Notes: generated from the sequence alone by a model not told the origin. Numbered from the stretch's first letter, positions 35,002 through 43,974 are shown. The stretch is DNA of 64,000 nt from Streptomyces armeniacus (GCF_003355155.1 NZ_CP031320.1:978369-1042368); one strand, 5' to 3'. Made by a program: numbers and translations.

Positions 35002-35574
35002 ATGGACGCCACGCAGCACGACCACGTCACGGACACCAGACAGAACGACGCGGGGCTGACCTTCCGCGCCGCGGCCGAGGACGACGTTCCCGCGCTCGTG
35101 GCGCTCATCGAGTCGGCGTACCGCGGCGACGCCAGCCGTACGGGCTGGACCACCGAGGCGGACCTGCTGGAGGGCCAGCGCACGGACCCAGAGGGGGTCG
35201 CCGCGGTGATCGGCAACCCGGACAGCATCCTGCTCGCGGTGCACAAGGCCGGCGAGCTGGTCGCCTGCTGCCAGCTCGAGAAGCGGGACGGGCACGCGTA
35301 CTTCGGGATGTTCGCCGTGAGCCCCGCGCAGCAGGGCGCCGGGCTGGGCAAGGCGATACTCGCCGAGGCGGAGCGCACCGCCGTCGCCGACTGGGGCGCC
35401 ACCGCGATGCACATGACGGTCATCACCCAGCGCGCGGACCTGATCGCCTGGTACGAGCGGCGGGGCTATGTCCGTACGGGCGAGCTGATCCCCTTCCCGT
35501 ACGGCGACGAGCGGTTCGGTCTGCCGCAGCGCCCCGACCTCGCCTTCGAGCTGCTGGTCAAGCAGCTCGGCTGA
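35002..35574 (+). CDS. GNAT-family N-acetyltransferase
   Basis: A protein of 190 residues. The GNAT fold is seen in LTFRAAAEDDVPALVALIESAYRG (beta1-alpha1), LVACCQLEKRDGHAYFGMFAVSPAQQGAGLGKAILAEAERTA (motif A with acetyl-CoA loop Q-Q-G-x-G-x-G) and WYERRGYVRTGEL (motif B). The acceptor is unknown. The last 17 bp overlap the convergent GDPD gene. Its leaderless start follows a -10 box at 34988-34993. Confidence 0.9.
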   Translation: MDATQHDHVTDTRQNDAGLTFRAAAEDDVPALVALIESAYRGDASRTGWTTEADLLEGQRTDPEGVAAVIGNPDSILLAVHKAGELVACCQLEKRDGHAYFGMFAVSPAQQGAGLGKAILAEAERTAVADWGATAMHMTVITQRADLIAWYERRGYVRTGELIPFPYGDERFGLPQRPDLAFELLVKQLG

Positions 35575-36241
35575 CGGCCCGGAAAATCTCCGGGCGGTCC
35601 GTGACCACACCGTCGAGGCCCAGCTCGCGGACGCGTGCCAGATCCTCATCGGTGTTCACGGTCCAGCTGATGACCTTGATGCCGTGCGCGTGGCAGCGCT
35701 CCACCGTGTCCGCGTCGAGCCAGCGCAGCTCCAGCGAGACCATGCCCGCGCCCAGTTCGCGCGCCCGCTCGGGCGCGGTCGGCGAGCTGCGCCCGGCGAC
35801 CAGCACGACGGGCATGTCGGGCAGCTGCTCGCGGATCTCGCGCAGCGCGTCGTCGTGGAACGAGATCACGGTGACCCGGTCGTGCAGGCCGAGCTCGGTG
35901 ATCGCGGCGGCCAGCACGCGGGCCGCCGCCCGGTCCTTGATCTCGGCCTGGACCGGCGCCCGTACGGCCCGTATGACCTCCTCGAAGACGGGGATCCGCT
36001 CGCCCTCGCCGGCGTCCAGCTCGCGCAGTTCGGCGAGGGTGAAGTCGCCGATGGGGCCGGTGCCGTCCGTCGTGCGGGCCACGTCCGCGTCGTGCATCAC
36101 CACCAGCGCGCCGTCCTTGCTGAGGTGCAGGTCCAGCTCGATGACGTCGAGGCCCTCGCGGTCGGCCCGTACGAAGGAGCGCAGGGTGTTCTCGGGCTCC
36201 ACGCCCATCAGCCCGCGGTGTCCGACGGTGAGCAGTGGCAC
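35558..36241 (-). CDS. Glycerophosphodiester phosphodiesterase
   Basis: A protein of 227 residues with GDPD motifs: VGHRGLMGVEPENTLRSF (catalytic His and Glu/Asn), ELDLHLSKDGALVVMHDADVARTTDGTG (metal Glu-x-Asp and second His), QAEIKD, and SWTVNTDEDL near the end. It releases glycerol-3-phosphate from phospholipid head groups. No signal peptide is found, so it acts in the cytosol. The start is GTG at 36241. The 3' end overlaps the GNAT gene tail to tail by 17 bp. Confidence 0.93.
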   Translation of the reverse strand: MPLLTVGHRGLMGVEPENTLRSFVRADREGLDVIELDLHLSKDGALVVMHDADVARTTDGTGPIGDFTLAELRELDAGEGERIPVFEEVIRAVRAPVQAEIKDRAAARVLAAAITELGLHDRVTVISFHDDALREIREQLPDMPVVLVAGRSSPTAPERARELGAGMVSLELRWLDADTVERCHAHGIKVISWTVNTDEDLARVRELGLDGVVTDRPEIFRAVSRAA

Positions 36242-36407
36242 GGCGCGCTCTCGCTTTCGTCCGGTGGCTCGAGTGGCGCACGCACCGGGGGTCCCGGCGT
36301 ACGGCGCGTACGGCCGGTCAGCCTAGCGGCCCGGGGTGCCGGGGTGGACCGGGAGGAGAACGTCCGGCGGAAGGGCCGGTGAACAGCAGGATTTCCTGGG
36401 CTCCACT

Positions 36408-36435
36408 TTGCACCAGATACTTTTCCCGTTACCGT
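36408..36435 (+). promoter_or_regulatory. Promoter of the DUF6421 gene
   Basis: TTGCAC (36408-36413) and TACCGT (36430-36435) are 16 bp apart in an AT-rich patch 36 nt before ATG 36471. This is a fair match to a vegetative sigma factor promoter. Confidence 0.55.
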
Positions 36436-36470
36436 GCTTGTACGCGAGTTTCTCCCGTGGAGGCGTGGTC

Positions 36471-37868
36471 ATGACGGAAATTCTTTCGCCAGTTGGTGCG
36501 GACAGTGCTGCCGCGGCCACGGAGCGGGTGGTGGACCACCCCGCCTGGCCGGTGCTCAAGGACGCGGTGGAGGCGATACGCCCGGCGCAGTCCAAGGACG
36601 GCTCCATCGACTTCGACGCCGAGGACGCGCCCTCGCGCGCCACCGTCGAGGCGCACCTGGAGCGCGTGGTGACCGCCGTGCAGGAGCTCACGCCGCTGCT
36701 GCCGCACGACGAGGCGTATCTCCGCGCGCTCATCGGCGACCTGCGCCGGTGGGCCGCCGACGGCTTCGGTGTCCCCGACTTCCTGGACTCCCTGCTCGCC
36801 TTCCAGCCGGCGCGGAACCGCGCGGACGGCCTGCAGCACCTCGTGGTGTTCGCGATGTACACCCAGAACGGCAACCCGGACCGCAACCTGGAAGCCGTCG
36901 TGCTGCGCATGGTGTGGCCGGACTGGCTCGCCGAGCTGGAGCGCACCCGTTACGACAACCCCATGTTCTGCGGCATCACCTTCGAAGACTTCACTTCCGG
37001 CTACGACACCAACTCCGCCGTCCTCTTCCCCGAGACGATCGCGGTGCGCGAGGCGCCCGAGCGGTTCTCCTGGGGCGGCATCTTCTGCGACCGCGAGGCC
37101 GCCCGCTTCCGCCGCGTCGTCGACGCCGCCTGCCGGGTCACCAGCCTCGAACTCCCCGAGGACGCGCACGGCCTGCTCGCCGACCAGCAGCGGTGCCAGG
37201 AGGCGTTCGTGCTCTGGGACATGGTCCACGACCGCACGCACAGCCACGGCGACCTGCCGTTCGACCCGTTCATGATCAAGCAGCGCCAGCCGTTCTGGAT
37301 GTACGGGCTCGAGGAGCTGCGCTGCGACCTGACGGCGTTCCACGAGGCCGTGAAGCTGGAGGCGGACGGCGTGCCGCAGGGCCGCGACGTGCAGTACGCG
37401 ATGCTGCTCGACCGCCTCTTCCGGTTCCCCGTCACGGGTGCCCGCAGCCGTAACTACGACGGCCTCGGCGGCCAGTTGCTCTTCGCCTACCTGCACAAGA
37501 ACGACGCCCTGCGCTGGACCGACAACAAGCTCACCGTCGACTGGGCGCGCGCCCGCGAGGTGACCGTACGGCTGCGCGAGGAGATCGAGACCCTCTACCG
37601 CGAGGGCATCGACCGTCCGAAGATCGTGCACTGGTTCAAGGCGTACGACCTCGTCTCGGCCTATCTCGCCCCGCACCCCGGCTCCACCTGGGCCAAGGGC
37701 CCCGACGCCCTGGATCTGAGCCTGCCGCCGCGCAAGCTCGTGGACGACGTGCTCCCGGACGAGTTTCCGCTCAGCATGTTCTATGAGGCACTCGCGAAGA
37801 AGCTGCGTGGTGTGATCACATCGACCAAGGGCATCACGGCGGACTCCGCCGCCCTCGCGGCCGCGTGA
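36471..37868 (+). CDS. DUF6421 family protein
   Basis: A protein of 465 residues, apparently cytosolic, matching the actinobacterial DUF6421 family as I remember it; the function is unknown. It is rich in aromatic and acidic residues. Conserved-looking blocks are HLVVFAMYTQNGNPDRNLEA, MFCGITFEDFTSGYDTNSAVLFPE, WDMVHDRTHSHGDLPFDPFMIKQRQPFWMYGLEELRCDLT and LLFAYLHKN. The HDRTHSHGD block and nearby E-x-x-x-D residues could bind a metal, which is inference only. GGAGG lies 7 nt before ATG 36471. It is followed by an SDR (62 bp) and an aldolase overlapping that SDR, so the three are probably one operon. Confidence 0.85.
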   Translation: MTEILSPVGADSAAAATERVVDHPAWPVLKDAVEAIRPAQSKDGSIDFDAEDAPSRATVEAHLERVVTAVQELTPLLPHDEAYLRALIGDLRRWAADGFGVPDFLDSLLAFQPARNRADGLQHLVVFAMYTQNGNPDRNLEAVVLRMVWPDWLAELERTRYDNPMFCGITFEDFTSGYDTNSAVLFPETIAVREAPERFSWGGIFCDREAARFRRVVDAACRVTSLELPEDAHGLLADQQRCQEAFVLWDMVHDRTHSHGDLPFDPFMIKQRQPFWMYGLEELRCDLTAFHEAVKLEADGVPQGRDVQYAMLLDRLFRFPVTGARSRNYDGLGGQLLFAYLHKNDALRWTDNKLTVDWARAREVTVRLREEIETLYREGIDRPKIVHWFKAYDLVSAYLAPHPGSTWAKGPDALDLSLPPRKLVDDVLPDEFPLSMFYEALAKKLRGVITSTKGITADSAALAAA

Positions 37869-37930
37869 GCGCGGGCCGCGAGAGCCGGCGACAGAGCACG
37901 GAACCCGCCCGGGACAGGAAGGCAGCGGTC

Positions 37931-38701
37931 ATGACGAGCACACAGGGCACGGACGGCAACGGCGGCAGGCTGGAGGGCTCCGTCGTCGCCGTCGCCGGAG
38001 CGGCCGGGCCGGCCGGGCAGGCCGCTCTGCTGCGCCTCGCCGAGGCCGGTGCCACGGTCGTCGGGGCCGACGCCGACGCCGAGCGCCTCGCCGAGGCGGT
38101 CGACGCGGCGCGGTTCGCGCACGGCGGCGCGACCGTCATCGGCGACACCGTCGACCTGCTCGACCTGGGCGCGACCCGGGAGTGGGCCGCGCGGACCGAG
38201 AAGGAGTTCGGCCGCGTCGACGGGCTGATCCACCTGGTGGGCGGCTGGCGCGGCTCGGCGGCGTTCGCGGAGACCGACCTCGCCGACTGGGACGTGCTGC
38301 ACGACCTGCTCGTACGCACCGTGCAGCACACCTCGCTCGCCTTCGAGGGCGGCCTGCGCCGCAGCGCCAACGGCCGCTTCCTGCTGGTCAGCGCCGCCGG
38401 CGCGAGCAAGCCCACCGCCGGCAACGCCGCGTACGCCGCGTCCAAGGCCGCCGCCGAAGCCTGGACGCTGGCCCTGGGCGACGCCTTCCGCAAGGCGGGC
38501 CGCGACGGCCCTCCGCCCGCGGCCGCGGCGATCCTGGTGGTCAAGGCGCTGGTGAACGATCAGATGCGGGCCGAGCGTCCGCAGGCGAAGTTCGCGGGCT
38601 TCACGGACGTCAAGGACCTGGCCGATGCGATCATCAGGACGTGGAGCAAGCCGACCGAGGAAGTGAACGGACACCGCCTGTGGCTCACACCCCAGCCGTA
38701 G
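37931..38701 (+). CDS. Short-chain dehydrogenase/reductase
   Basis: A protein of 256 residues with the cofactor loop VAVAGAAGPAGQAAL (GxxGxxG), NAG-like LVGGWRGS, the active Ser in LVSAAGASKP and the YAASKAAAEAW catalytic Tyr/Lys. The gene follows DUF6421 and its end overlaps the threonine aldolase start by 22 bp. That conserved-looking trio suggests a shared pathway, perhaps amino-acid or hydroxy-acid metabolism. The substrate is unknown. ATG 37931 has GGAAGG about 8 nt upstream. Confidence 0.9.
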   Translation: MTSTQGTDGNGGRLEGSVVAVAGAAGPAGQAALLRLAEAGATVVGADADAERLAEAVDAARFAHGGATVIGDTVDLLDLGATREWAARTEKEFGRVDGLIHLVGGWRGSAAFAETDLADWDVLHDLLVRTVQHTSLAFEGGLRRSANGRFLLVSAAGASKPTAGNAAYAASKAAAEAWTLALGDAFRKAGRDGPPPAAAAILVVKALVNDQMRAERPQAKFAGFTDVKDLADAIIRTWSKPTEEVNGHRLWLTPQP

Positions 38702-39765
38702 AGACCGACGCCAAGCGACGCCACGACCCCGGGGTGCGCGGCTTCGCCAGCGACAACTACGCCGGCGCGCACCCCGAGGTGCTGGCCGCGCTCGCGCTCG
38801 CCAACGGCGGCCACCAGACCGCGTACGGCGGTGACGAGTACACGGAGCACCTCCAGCAGGTGATGCGGAGCCACTTCGGCCCGTACGCCCGCACCTTCCC
38901 GGTCTTCAACGGCACCGGTGCCAACGTGGTCGCGCTCCAGGCGCTCACCGACCGCTGGGGCGCGGTCATCACCGCCGACACCGCGCACGTGCACGTCGAC
39001 GAGTGCGGCGCGCCCGAGCGGGTCGGCGGGCTCAAGCTGCTCACCGTGCCCACCGAGGACGGCAAGCTCACGCCCGACCTGATCGACCGGGAGGCGTACG
39101 GCTGGGACGACGAGCACCGCGCCATGCCGCAGGTCGTCTCGATCGCCCAGAACACCGAACTGGGCACCGTCTACACCCCCGACGAGATCCGGGCGATCTG
39201 CGAGCACGCCCACGAGCGGGGCATGAAGGTGCATCTCGACGGCGCCCGCATCGCGAACGCGGCGGCGGCGCTGGACGTGCCGATGCGCGCGTTCACGCAC
39301 GCCGCGGGCGTCGACATCCTGTCGTTCGGCGGGACCAAGAACGGGATGCTGTTCGGCGAGGCCGTGGTCGTCCTCAACCCGGACGCGGGCCGGGCGATGG
39401 CGCACCTGCGCAAGCTGTCGATGCAGCTGGCCTCCAAGATGCGCTTCATATCGGTGCAGCTCGAAGCGCTGCTCGCGCGCGACCTGTGGCTGCGCAACGC
39501 GCGGCACGCGAACACCATGGCGCAGCGGCTCGCGGCCGGCGTACGCGCGGTCGACGGCGTCGAGATACTCCACCCCGTACAGGCCAACGCCGTCTTCGCA
39601 CGGCTGCCGCACGACGTGAGCGAGCGGCTGCAGAAGCGCTACCGCTTCTACTTCTGGGACGAGGCCGTCGGGGACGTGCGCTGGATGTGCGCGTTCGACA
39701 CGACGGAGGACGACGTGGACGGCTTCGTGGCCGCTCTGCGGGAGGAGATGGCCAGGACGCCCTGA
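38680..39765 (+). CDS. Low-specificity threonine aldolase-like PLP enzyme
   Basis: A protein of 361 residues with fold type I PLP features: FASDNYAGAHPEVLAALALANGGHQTAYGGDEYTEHLQ, VFNGTGANVVALQAL, HVHVDECGAPE, HLDGARIANAAAALD, and the PLP lysine in LSFGGTKNGML (about residue 220). It should cleave L-threonine or related beta-hydroxy amino acids to glycine and an aldehyde. The GTG start at 38680 lies inside the SDR gene, overlapping it by 22 bp, which implies translational coupling. A later GTG (DPGV) would lose the conserved N-terminus. Confidence 0.92.
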   Translation: MAHTPAVETDAKRRHDPGVRGFASDNYAGAHPEVLAALALANGGHQTAYGGDEYTEHLQQVMRSHFGPYARTFPVFNGTGANVVALQALTDRWGAVITADTAHVHVDECGAPERVGGLKLLTVPTEDGKLTPDLIDREAYGWDDEHRAMPQVVSIAQNTELGTVYTPDEIRAICEHAHERGMKVHLDGARIANAAAALDVPMRAFTHAAGVDILSFGGTKNGMLFGEAVVVLNPDAGRAMAHLRKLSMQLASKMRFISVQLEALLARDLWLRNARHANTMAQRLAAGVRAVDGVEILHPVQANAVFARLPHDVSERLQKRYRFYFWDEAVGDVRWMCAFDTTEDDVDGFVAALREEMARTP

Positions 39766-39841
39766 CCGCGCGGCGTCGTCCGCGGGGCCCGGCGTCCTGG
39801 CGCCCGCCGCCTGCATGAATATGCGAAGAGTCGTAAAGCCA

Positions 39842-39870
39842 TTGATAGGCGTCCGCCGCGCTCGTACGCT
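39842..39870 (+). promoter_or_regulatory. Promoter of the transglutaminase-like gene
   Basis: TTGATA (39842-39847) and TACGCT (39865-39870) are exactly 17 bp apart, and ATG 39877 follows 6 nt later. The promoter is near consensus and the mRNA must be leaderless or nearly so. Confidence 0.68.
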
Positions 39871-39876
39871 CCGGCT

Positions 39877-40458
39877 ATGCGCCTGACCCCCGAGACAGCC
39901 GACGAGGCGGCCTATCTCGCCGCGGACGACATCATCGACCACGACCATCCGCTCGTACGCGAGACGGCGGCCGGGCTCCGTGCCGCCGTCCCGGACGGGG
40001 GCCGGTACGCGTACGCGCGAGCGGCGTTCGAGTACGTACGGGACGCCATCGCGCACTCCAACGACACCGGCGACCTGCGCGTGACCTGCCGCGCCTCCGA
40101 GGTGCTGCGCGAACGCACGGGCATCTGCCACGCCAAGGCGCACGCACTGGCCGCGCTGCTGCGGGCCGAGGGCATCCCGGCCGGGCTCTGCTACCAGAGG
40201 CTCGGCGTCGTCCACGGCCTCGTGGCCGTCAGGCTGCCCGGACACGGCTGGGTGCGGCAGGACCCGCGCGGCAACAAGCCCGGCGTCGACGCGCAGTTCC
40301 GCCTGGACCGCGAGCAGCTCGCGTACGTGCCGGACCACCGCGTCGGCGACTACGACCACGCCACGCTCTACGCCGCGCCGCCCGGACCTGTGCTGCGCGC
40401 CCTCCGCGACGCGGCGGACCGGCCGCACCTGGACACCCTGCTGCCCGTCAGAGCGTGA
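39877..40458 (+). CDS. Transglutaminase-like cysteine protease family protein
   Basis: A protein of 193 residues with the transglutaminase-core catalytic triad: Cys in RTGICHAKAHALAALLRAEGIPA, His in LGVVHGLVAVRL, and Asp in WVRQDPRGNKPGVDAQF. This small cytosolic form is common in actinobacteria and is probably a peptidase or amidase rather than a cross-linking enzyme. The leaderless start is supported by the strong promoter immediately upstream. Confidence 0.88.
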   Translation: MRLTPETADEAAYLAADDIIDHDHPLVRETAAGLRAAVPDGGRYAYARAAFEYVRDAIAHSNDTGDLRVTCRASEVLRERTGICHAKAHALAALLRAEGIPAGLCYQRLGVVHGLVAVRLPGHGWVRQDPRGNKPGVDAQFRLDREQLAYVPDHRVGDYDHATLYAAPPGPVLRALRDAADRPHLDTLLPVRA

Positions 40459-40544
40459 CGGGCAGGGGGCCGGGCGGCGGGCCGTCAGGGCGCGGGCCGG
40501 CGCGGTGCGTACGGCCCGCTCGGAGCGGGTGCACAAGGCCCCGC

Positions 40545-41264
40545 TCAGAGCGCCTTCGCCTGCGCCGGGGTGGGCGCGGTGCCGCCGAGGTGCGCCGGCA
40601 GCCACCAGCTGTCCTCCGGGCCCTTCGGGCTGGCCGGATACGCGCGCTGTGCGACCTCCAGCAGCTCCTGCACCCGCTCGCGCACCCGCTCGGTGACGCC
40701 CACCGCCAGCTCGCCGGGGTCCGGGTGCATGGCCTCGCCGACGTGGATGCCGATCGGCAGGTGGTTGCGGCCGAAGTCCCGCTTGTGGCCCTTCGTCCAC
40801 AGCCGCTGCGTGCCCCACAGGGCCATCGGCAGCAGCGGCACGCCGGCCTCCTGTGCCAGCCGCGCGGCGCCCGACTTGAAGTTCTTGAGGGTGAACGACT
40901 GGGAGATCGTCGCCTCGGGGAAGACGCCGATGATCTCGCCGTTGCGCAGGGCCTTCAGCGCGTGCCGGTACGCGTGCTCGCCCTGCGCGCGGTCCACCGG
41001 GATGTGCTTCATGGCGCGCATCAGCGGGCCCGACACCTTGTGCTTGAACACCGACTCCTTGGCCATGAACCGCACCAGCCGCTTGGCCGGGCGGGCGGCC
41101 AGGCCGGTGAAGATGAAGTCGAGATAGCCGATGTGGTTGCTGACCAGCACGGCGCCGCCGCGGCGGGGCACGTTCTCCGTGCCCTGCATGTCGAAGCGGA
41201 GGTCGAGCGCCTTGAAGAAGGTGCGGGCGACGCCGATGACGGGGGGATAGACGAGCTCTGCCAT
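40545..41264 (-). CDS. 1-acyl-glycerol-3-phosphate acyltransferase (PlsC-like)
   Basis: A protein of 239 residues with acyltransferase motifs I-IV: VSNHIGYLD (NHx4D), KRLVRFMAKESVF, GEIIGVFPEATIS and AGVPLLPMALWG. It adds a second acyl chain to lysophosphatidic acid at the inner membrane face. AAGGG lies 7 nt before ATG 41264. It is divergent from the thioredoxin gene with 171 bp between. Confidence 0.92.
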   Translation of the reverse strand: MAELVYPPVIGVARTFFKALDLRFDMQGTENVPRRGGAVLVSNHIGYLDFIFTGLAARPAKRLVRFMAKESVFKHKVSGPLMRAMKHIPVDRAQGEHAYRHALKALRNGEIIGVFPEATISQSFTLKNFKSGAARLAQEAGVPLLPMALWGTQRLWTKGHKRDFGRNHLPIGIHVGEAMHPDPGELAVGVTERVRERVQELLEVAQRAYPASPKGPEDSWWLPAHLGGTAPTPAQAKAL

Positions 41265-41435
41265 GCGGGGACCCTTCTGGCCGCTGGGCGGGGACTCCCG
41301 GCGGGCACTGGTCGGATGGGGAACCTACGGAGTCGTAACTTCCGGGCCTCGCAGATCGTGCCCGAAAGCCGCGGGAAGAACCACAGCACGGGACGCGGGG
41401 AGCCGGGAGATTCTCGTCACGTGCATGCTGGAGGG

Positions 41436-41753
41436 ATGACCGAACGACTGCCGGCCGCCGCGCTCGGCGCCGAACGGCTGGGTGAACGCGCGACGCTGGT
41501 CCAGTTCTCCAGCGCCTTCTGCCAGCCCTGCCGCGCCACCCGGCGCATTCTCCGGGAGGTCAGCGGAATGGTCGACGGCGTCGAGCACATCGAGATCGAC
41601 GCCGAGGGGCGGCTGGAGCTGGTGCGACGGCTCGGGATCGAGCGGACCCCGACCGTCCTCGTACTGGACGCGGACGGGCGGATCGTACGGCGCGCGGCCG
41701 GGCAGCCGCGCCGGGCGGACGTGATCGCGGCACTGGGGCACGCGGTCGCGTGA
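41436..41753 (+). CDS. Small thioredoxin-family protein
   Basis: A protein of 105 residues with a thioredoxin fold and active site SSAFCQPCRATRRIL (CxxC = C-Q-P-C), and the cis-Pro in IERTPTVLVLDADGR. It lacks the canonical WCGPC, so its redox potential may differ, as in many actinobacterial thioredoxin-like proteins. No signal peptide is seen. GGAGGG lies directly before the ATG, closer than usual, so a somewhat different start or leaderless reading is possible. Confidence 0.86.
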   Translation: MTERLPAAALGAERLGERATLVQFSSAFCQPCRATRRILREVSGMVDGVEHIEIDAEGRLELVRRLGIERTPTVLVLDADGRIVRRAAGQPRRADVIAALGHAVA

Positions 41754-41920
41754 GCGCGGAGGCGGAGGCGGAGGCGGGGTGCGGGCGCGTGGGCACGGGG
41801 CGCGCCCGCGCGTGATCCTCCTCGCATCCGGCGGGCGCGCGCCGCGCGGCGCGTATCGTTGGCAAGGTCACAGCTCGACGGCCTTGATAACAGAGGTCAT
41901 CTCGGGTGGACTGCCGAGTG

Positions 41921-41939
41921 TACTGACGAGTAATAAGCT
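41921..41939 (+). promoter_or_regulatory. Candidate etfBA operator and -10 box
   Basis: TACTGACGAGTA (41921-41932) is an inverted repeat (TACT/AGTA around GACG) followed at once by TAAGCT (41934-41939), a possible -10 box. The leader to GTG 42009 is 69 nt and includes AGGAG. A TetR-type regulator of fatty-acid oxidation would be a sensible binder, but none is encoded next to it. Confidence 0.42.
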
Positions 41940-42008
41940 GAACGAGCAGTGTGAAGACCGGTCTTACCGGCCGGGAAGCGTTAGAGACGATGCAGTAGGA
42001 GAGCCGGC

Positions 42009-42794
42009 GTGAGCCTGAGGATCGTTGTCTGTGTGAAGTACGTGCCCGACGCCACCGGCGACCGGCGGTTCGCCGAGGACCTGACCACCGACCGCGAATC
42101 GGTGGACGGGCTGCTCTCCGAGCTCGACGAATACGCGGTCGAGCAGGCGCTGCAGATCTCGGACGAGGCGGACGACGCGGAGGTGACGGTGCTGACCGTC
42201 GGCCCCGAGGACGCCAACGACGCGCTGCGCAAGGCGCTTTCGATGGGTGCCGACAAGGCCGTGCACGTCGAGGACGACGACCTGCACGGCACCGACGCGC
42301 TCGGCACCTCGCTGGTGCTGGCCAAGGCGATCGAGAAGACCGGGTACGACCTGGTGATCTGCGGCATGGCGTCGACGGACGGCACGATGGGCGTGCTCCC
42401 GGCCATGCTCGCCGAGCGCCTCGCGGTGCCGCAGGTGACGCTGCTGTCCGAGGTGTCCGTGGACGGCGGCAAGGTGACCGGGCGCCGGGACGGCGACACC
42501 GCGACCGAGCAGCTGGAGGCCGCGCTGCCGGCCGTGGTCTCGGTGACCGACCAGTCCGGCGAGGCGCGTTACCCGTCGTTCAAGGGGATCATGGCGGCGA
42601 AGAAGAAGCCGGTGGAGTCCCTGGACCTGGACGACCTGGACATCGACGGCGACGACGTCGGCCTCGAGGGCGCGTGGACGGCGGTCGACGACGCCGCCGA
42701 GCGCCCCGCCCGTACGGCCGGCACCGTGGTCAAGGACGAGGGCGAGGGCGGCAAGCAGCTCGCCACGTATCTCGCGGAGCAGAAGTTCATCTGA
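42009..42794 (+). CDS. etfB: Electron transfer flavoprotein beta subunit
   Basis: A protein of 261 residues. The N-terminus MSLRIVVCVKYVPDATGDRRF and the recognition region ELDEYAVEQALQISDEADDAEVTVLTVGP are typical of EtfB. AMP binding by DLVICGMASTDGTMGVLPAMLAERLAVPQVT also fits. It pairs with EtfA to carry electrons from acyl-CoA dehydrogenases to the quinone pool. The GTG start at 42009 has AGGAG upstream. An Asp-rich loop (LDLDDLDIDGDD) near the C-terminus is a local oddity. EtfA follows after 82 bp. Confidence 0.97.
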   Translation: MSLRIVVCVKYVPDATGDRRFAEDLTTDRESVDGLLSELDEYAVEQALQISDEADDAEVTVLTVGPEDANDALRKALSMGADKAVHVEDDDLHGTDALGTSLVLAKAIEKTGYDLVICGMASTDGTMGVLPAMLAERLAVPQVTLLSEVSVDGGKVTGRRDGDTATEQLEAALPAVVSVTDQSGEARYPSFKGIMAAKKKPVESLDLDDLDIDGDDVGLEGAWTAVDDAAERPARTAGTVVKDEGEGGKQLATYLAEQKFI

Positions 42795-42876
42795 CGCCCT
42801 CCCGCGTGCCGTAGGGCCGCACGGCCCCGCACGCCCGCCCGTTCACGCCCCGCATCACTCCGCAGGAGAACATCCC

Positions 42877-43839
42877 ATGGCTGAAGTCCTTGTCTACGTC
42901 GACCACGTGGACGGCGCCGTCCGCAAGCCCACGCTCGAGCTGCTGACCCTGGCCCGCCGCCTCGGCGACCCCGTCGCCGTGCACCTGGGCCCGGGCGCCG
43001 AAGACGCCGCGAAGGTGCTCGGCGAGCACGGCGCGGTGAAGGTGCTGGCGGCGGACGCCGCCGAGTTCGCCGACTACCTCGTCGCGCCCAAGGTGGACGC
43101 GCTGCAGGCGGCGTACGACGCCGTCTCGCCCGCCGCCGTCCTGGTGCCCTCCTCCGCGGAGGGCAAGGAGGTCGCGGCCCGGCTGGCGGTCCGTATCGGC
43201 TCCGGCATCATCACCGACGCCGTCGACCTGGCGGCAGGCGACGAGGGCCCGGTCGCGACCCAGTCGGTGTTCGCCGCCGGGTACACGACGAAGTCCCGCG
43301 TCACCAAGGGCACCCCGGTCATCACCGTGAAGCCCAACTCCGCGTCCCCGGAGCCCGCTCCGGCCGCGGGCGCCGTCGAGCAGCTGGCCGTCTCGTTCGG
43401 CGAGCAGGCCACCGGCACCAAGGTCACCTCGCGCACCCCGCGCGAGTCCACGGGCCGCCCGGAGCTGACCGAGGCCGCGATCGTGGTCTCCGGCGGCCGG
43501 GGTGTGAACGGCGCCGAGAACTTCCACGTGATCGAGGCCCTGGCGGACTCGCTCGGCGCGGCCGTCGGCGCCTCCCGCGCCGCCGTGGACGCGGGCTGGT
43601 ACCCGCACTCCAACCAGGTCGGCCAGACCGGCAAGTCCGTCTCGCCGCAGCTCTACATCGCCGCCGGCATCTCCGGCGCGATCCAGCACCGCGCGGGCAT
43701 GCAGACCTCGAAGACCATCGTCGCCGTCAACAAGGACGCCGAGGCCCCGATCTTCGACCTGGTCGACTACGGCATCGTCGGCGACCTCTTCCAGGTCGTG
43801 CCGCAGCTGACCGAGGAGGTCAAGACCCGCAAGGGCTGA
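42877..43839 (+). CDS. etfA: Electron transfer flavoprotein alpha subunit
   Basis: A protein of 320 residues. The FAD-binding C-terminal domain has [65 protein letters not shown] and the final [26 protein letters not shown]. It forms the FAD-containing heterodimer with EtfB. GGAGAA lies before ATG 42877. A strong hairpin terminator follows 30 bp after the stop. Confidence 0.97.
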   Translation: MAEVLVYVDHVDGAVRKPTLELLTLARRLGDPVAVHLGPGAEDAAKVLGEHGAVKVLAADAAEFADYLVAPKVDALQAAYDAVSPAAVLVPSSAEGKEVAARLAVRIGSGIITDAVDLAAGDEGPVATQSVFAAGYTTKSRVTKGTPVITVKPNSASPEPAPAAGAVEQLAVSFGEQATGTKVTSRTPRESTGRPELTEAAIVVSGGRGVNGAENFHVIEALADSLGAAVGASRAAVDAGWYPHSNQVGQTGKSVSPQLYIAAGISGAIQHRAGMQTSKTIVAVNKDAEAPIFDLVDYGIVGDLFQVVPQLTEEVKTRKG

Positions 43840-43868
43840 CCGGTCCCCCGGTCGAAAACGTCCGGACA

Positions 43869-43899
43869 CGAGGCCCCCGCAGCGCCCGCGGGGGCCTCG
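43869..43899 (+). terminator. etfBA terminator hairpin
   Basis: CGAGGCCCCCGC (43869-43880) and its exact complement (43888-43899) form a 12-bp GC stem with a 7-nt loop, 30 bp after the etfA stop. There is no T-tract. Confidence 0.8.
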
Positions 43900-43917
43900 C
43901 GCGCGTACGGCGCCCTG

Positions 43918-43974
43918 TTGACGCGGCGGGCGGCCGGGATTAGCGTCCCGCGCAGAAGTTCAACGTTTTGTTGA
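43918..43974 (+). promoter_or_regulatory. Promoter and downstream operator of the DUF6986 gene
   Basis: TTGACG (43918-43923) and TAGCGT (43941-43946) are exactly 17 bp apart. An inverted repeat TCAAC-N5-GTTGA (43960-43974) lies about 8-22 nt after the expected transcription start, a classic place for a repressor. The gene starts at 44005. Confidence 0.68.

Noticed and set aside
38560..40818. Open frame of 752 codons on the minus strand
   Set aside because: It is antisense to threonine aldolase and transglutaminase genes, both with clear catalytic motifs.
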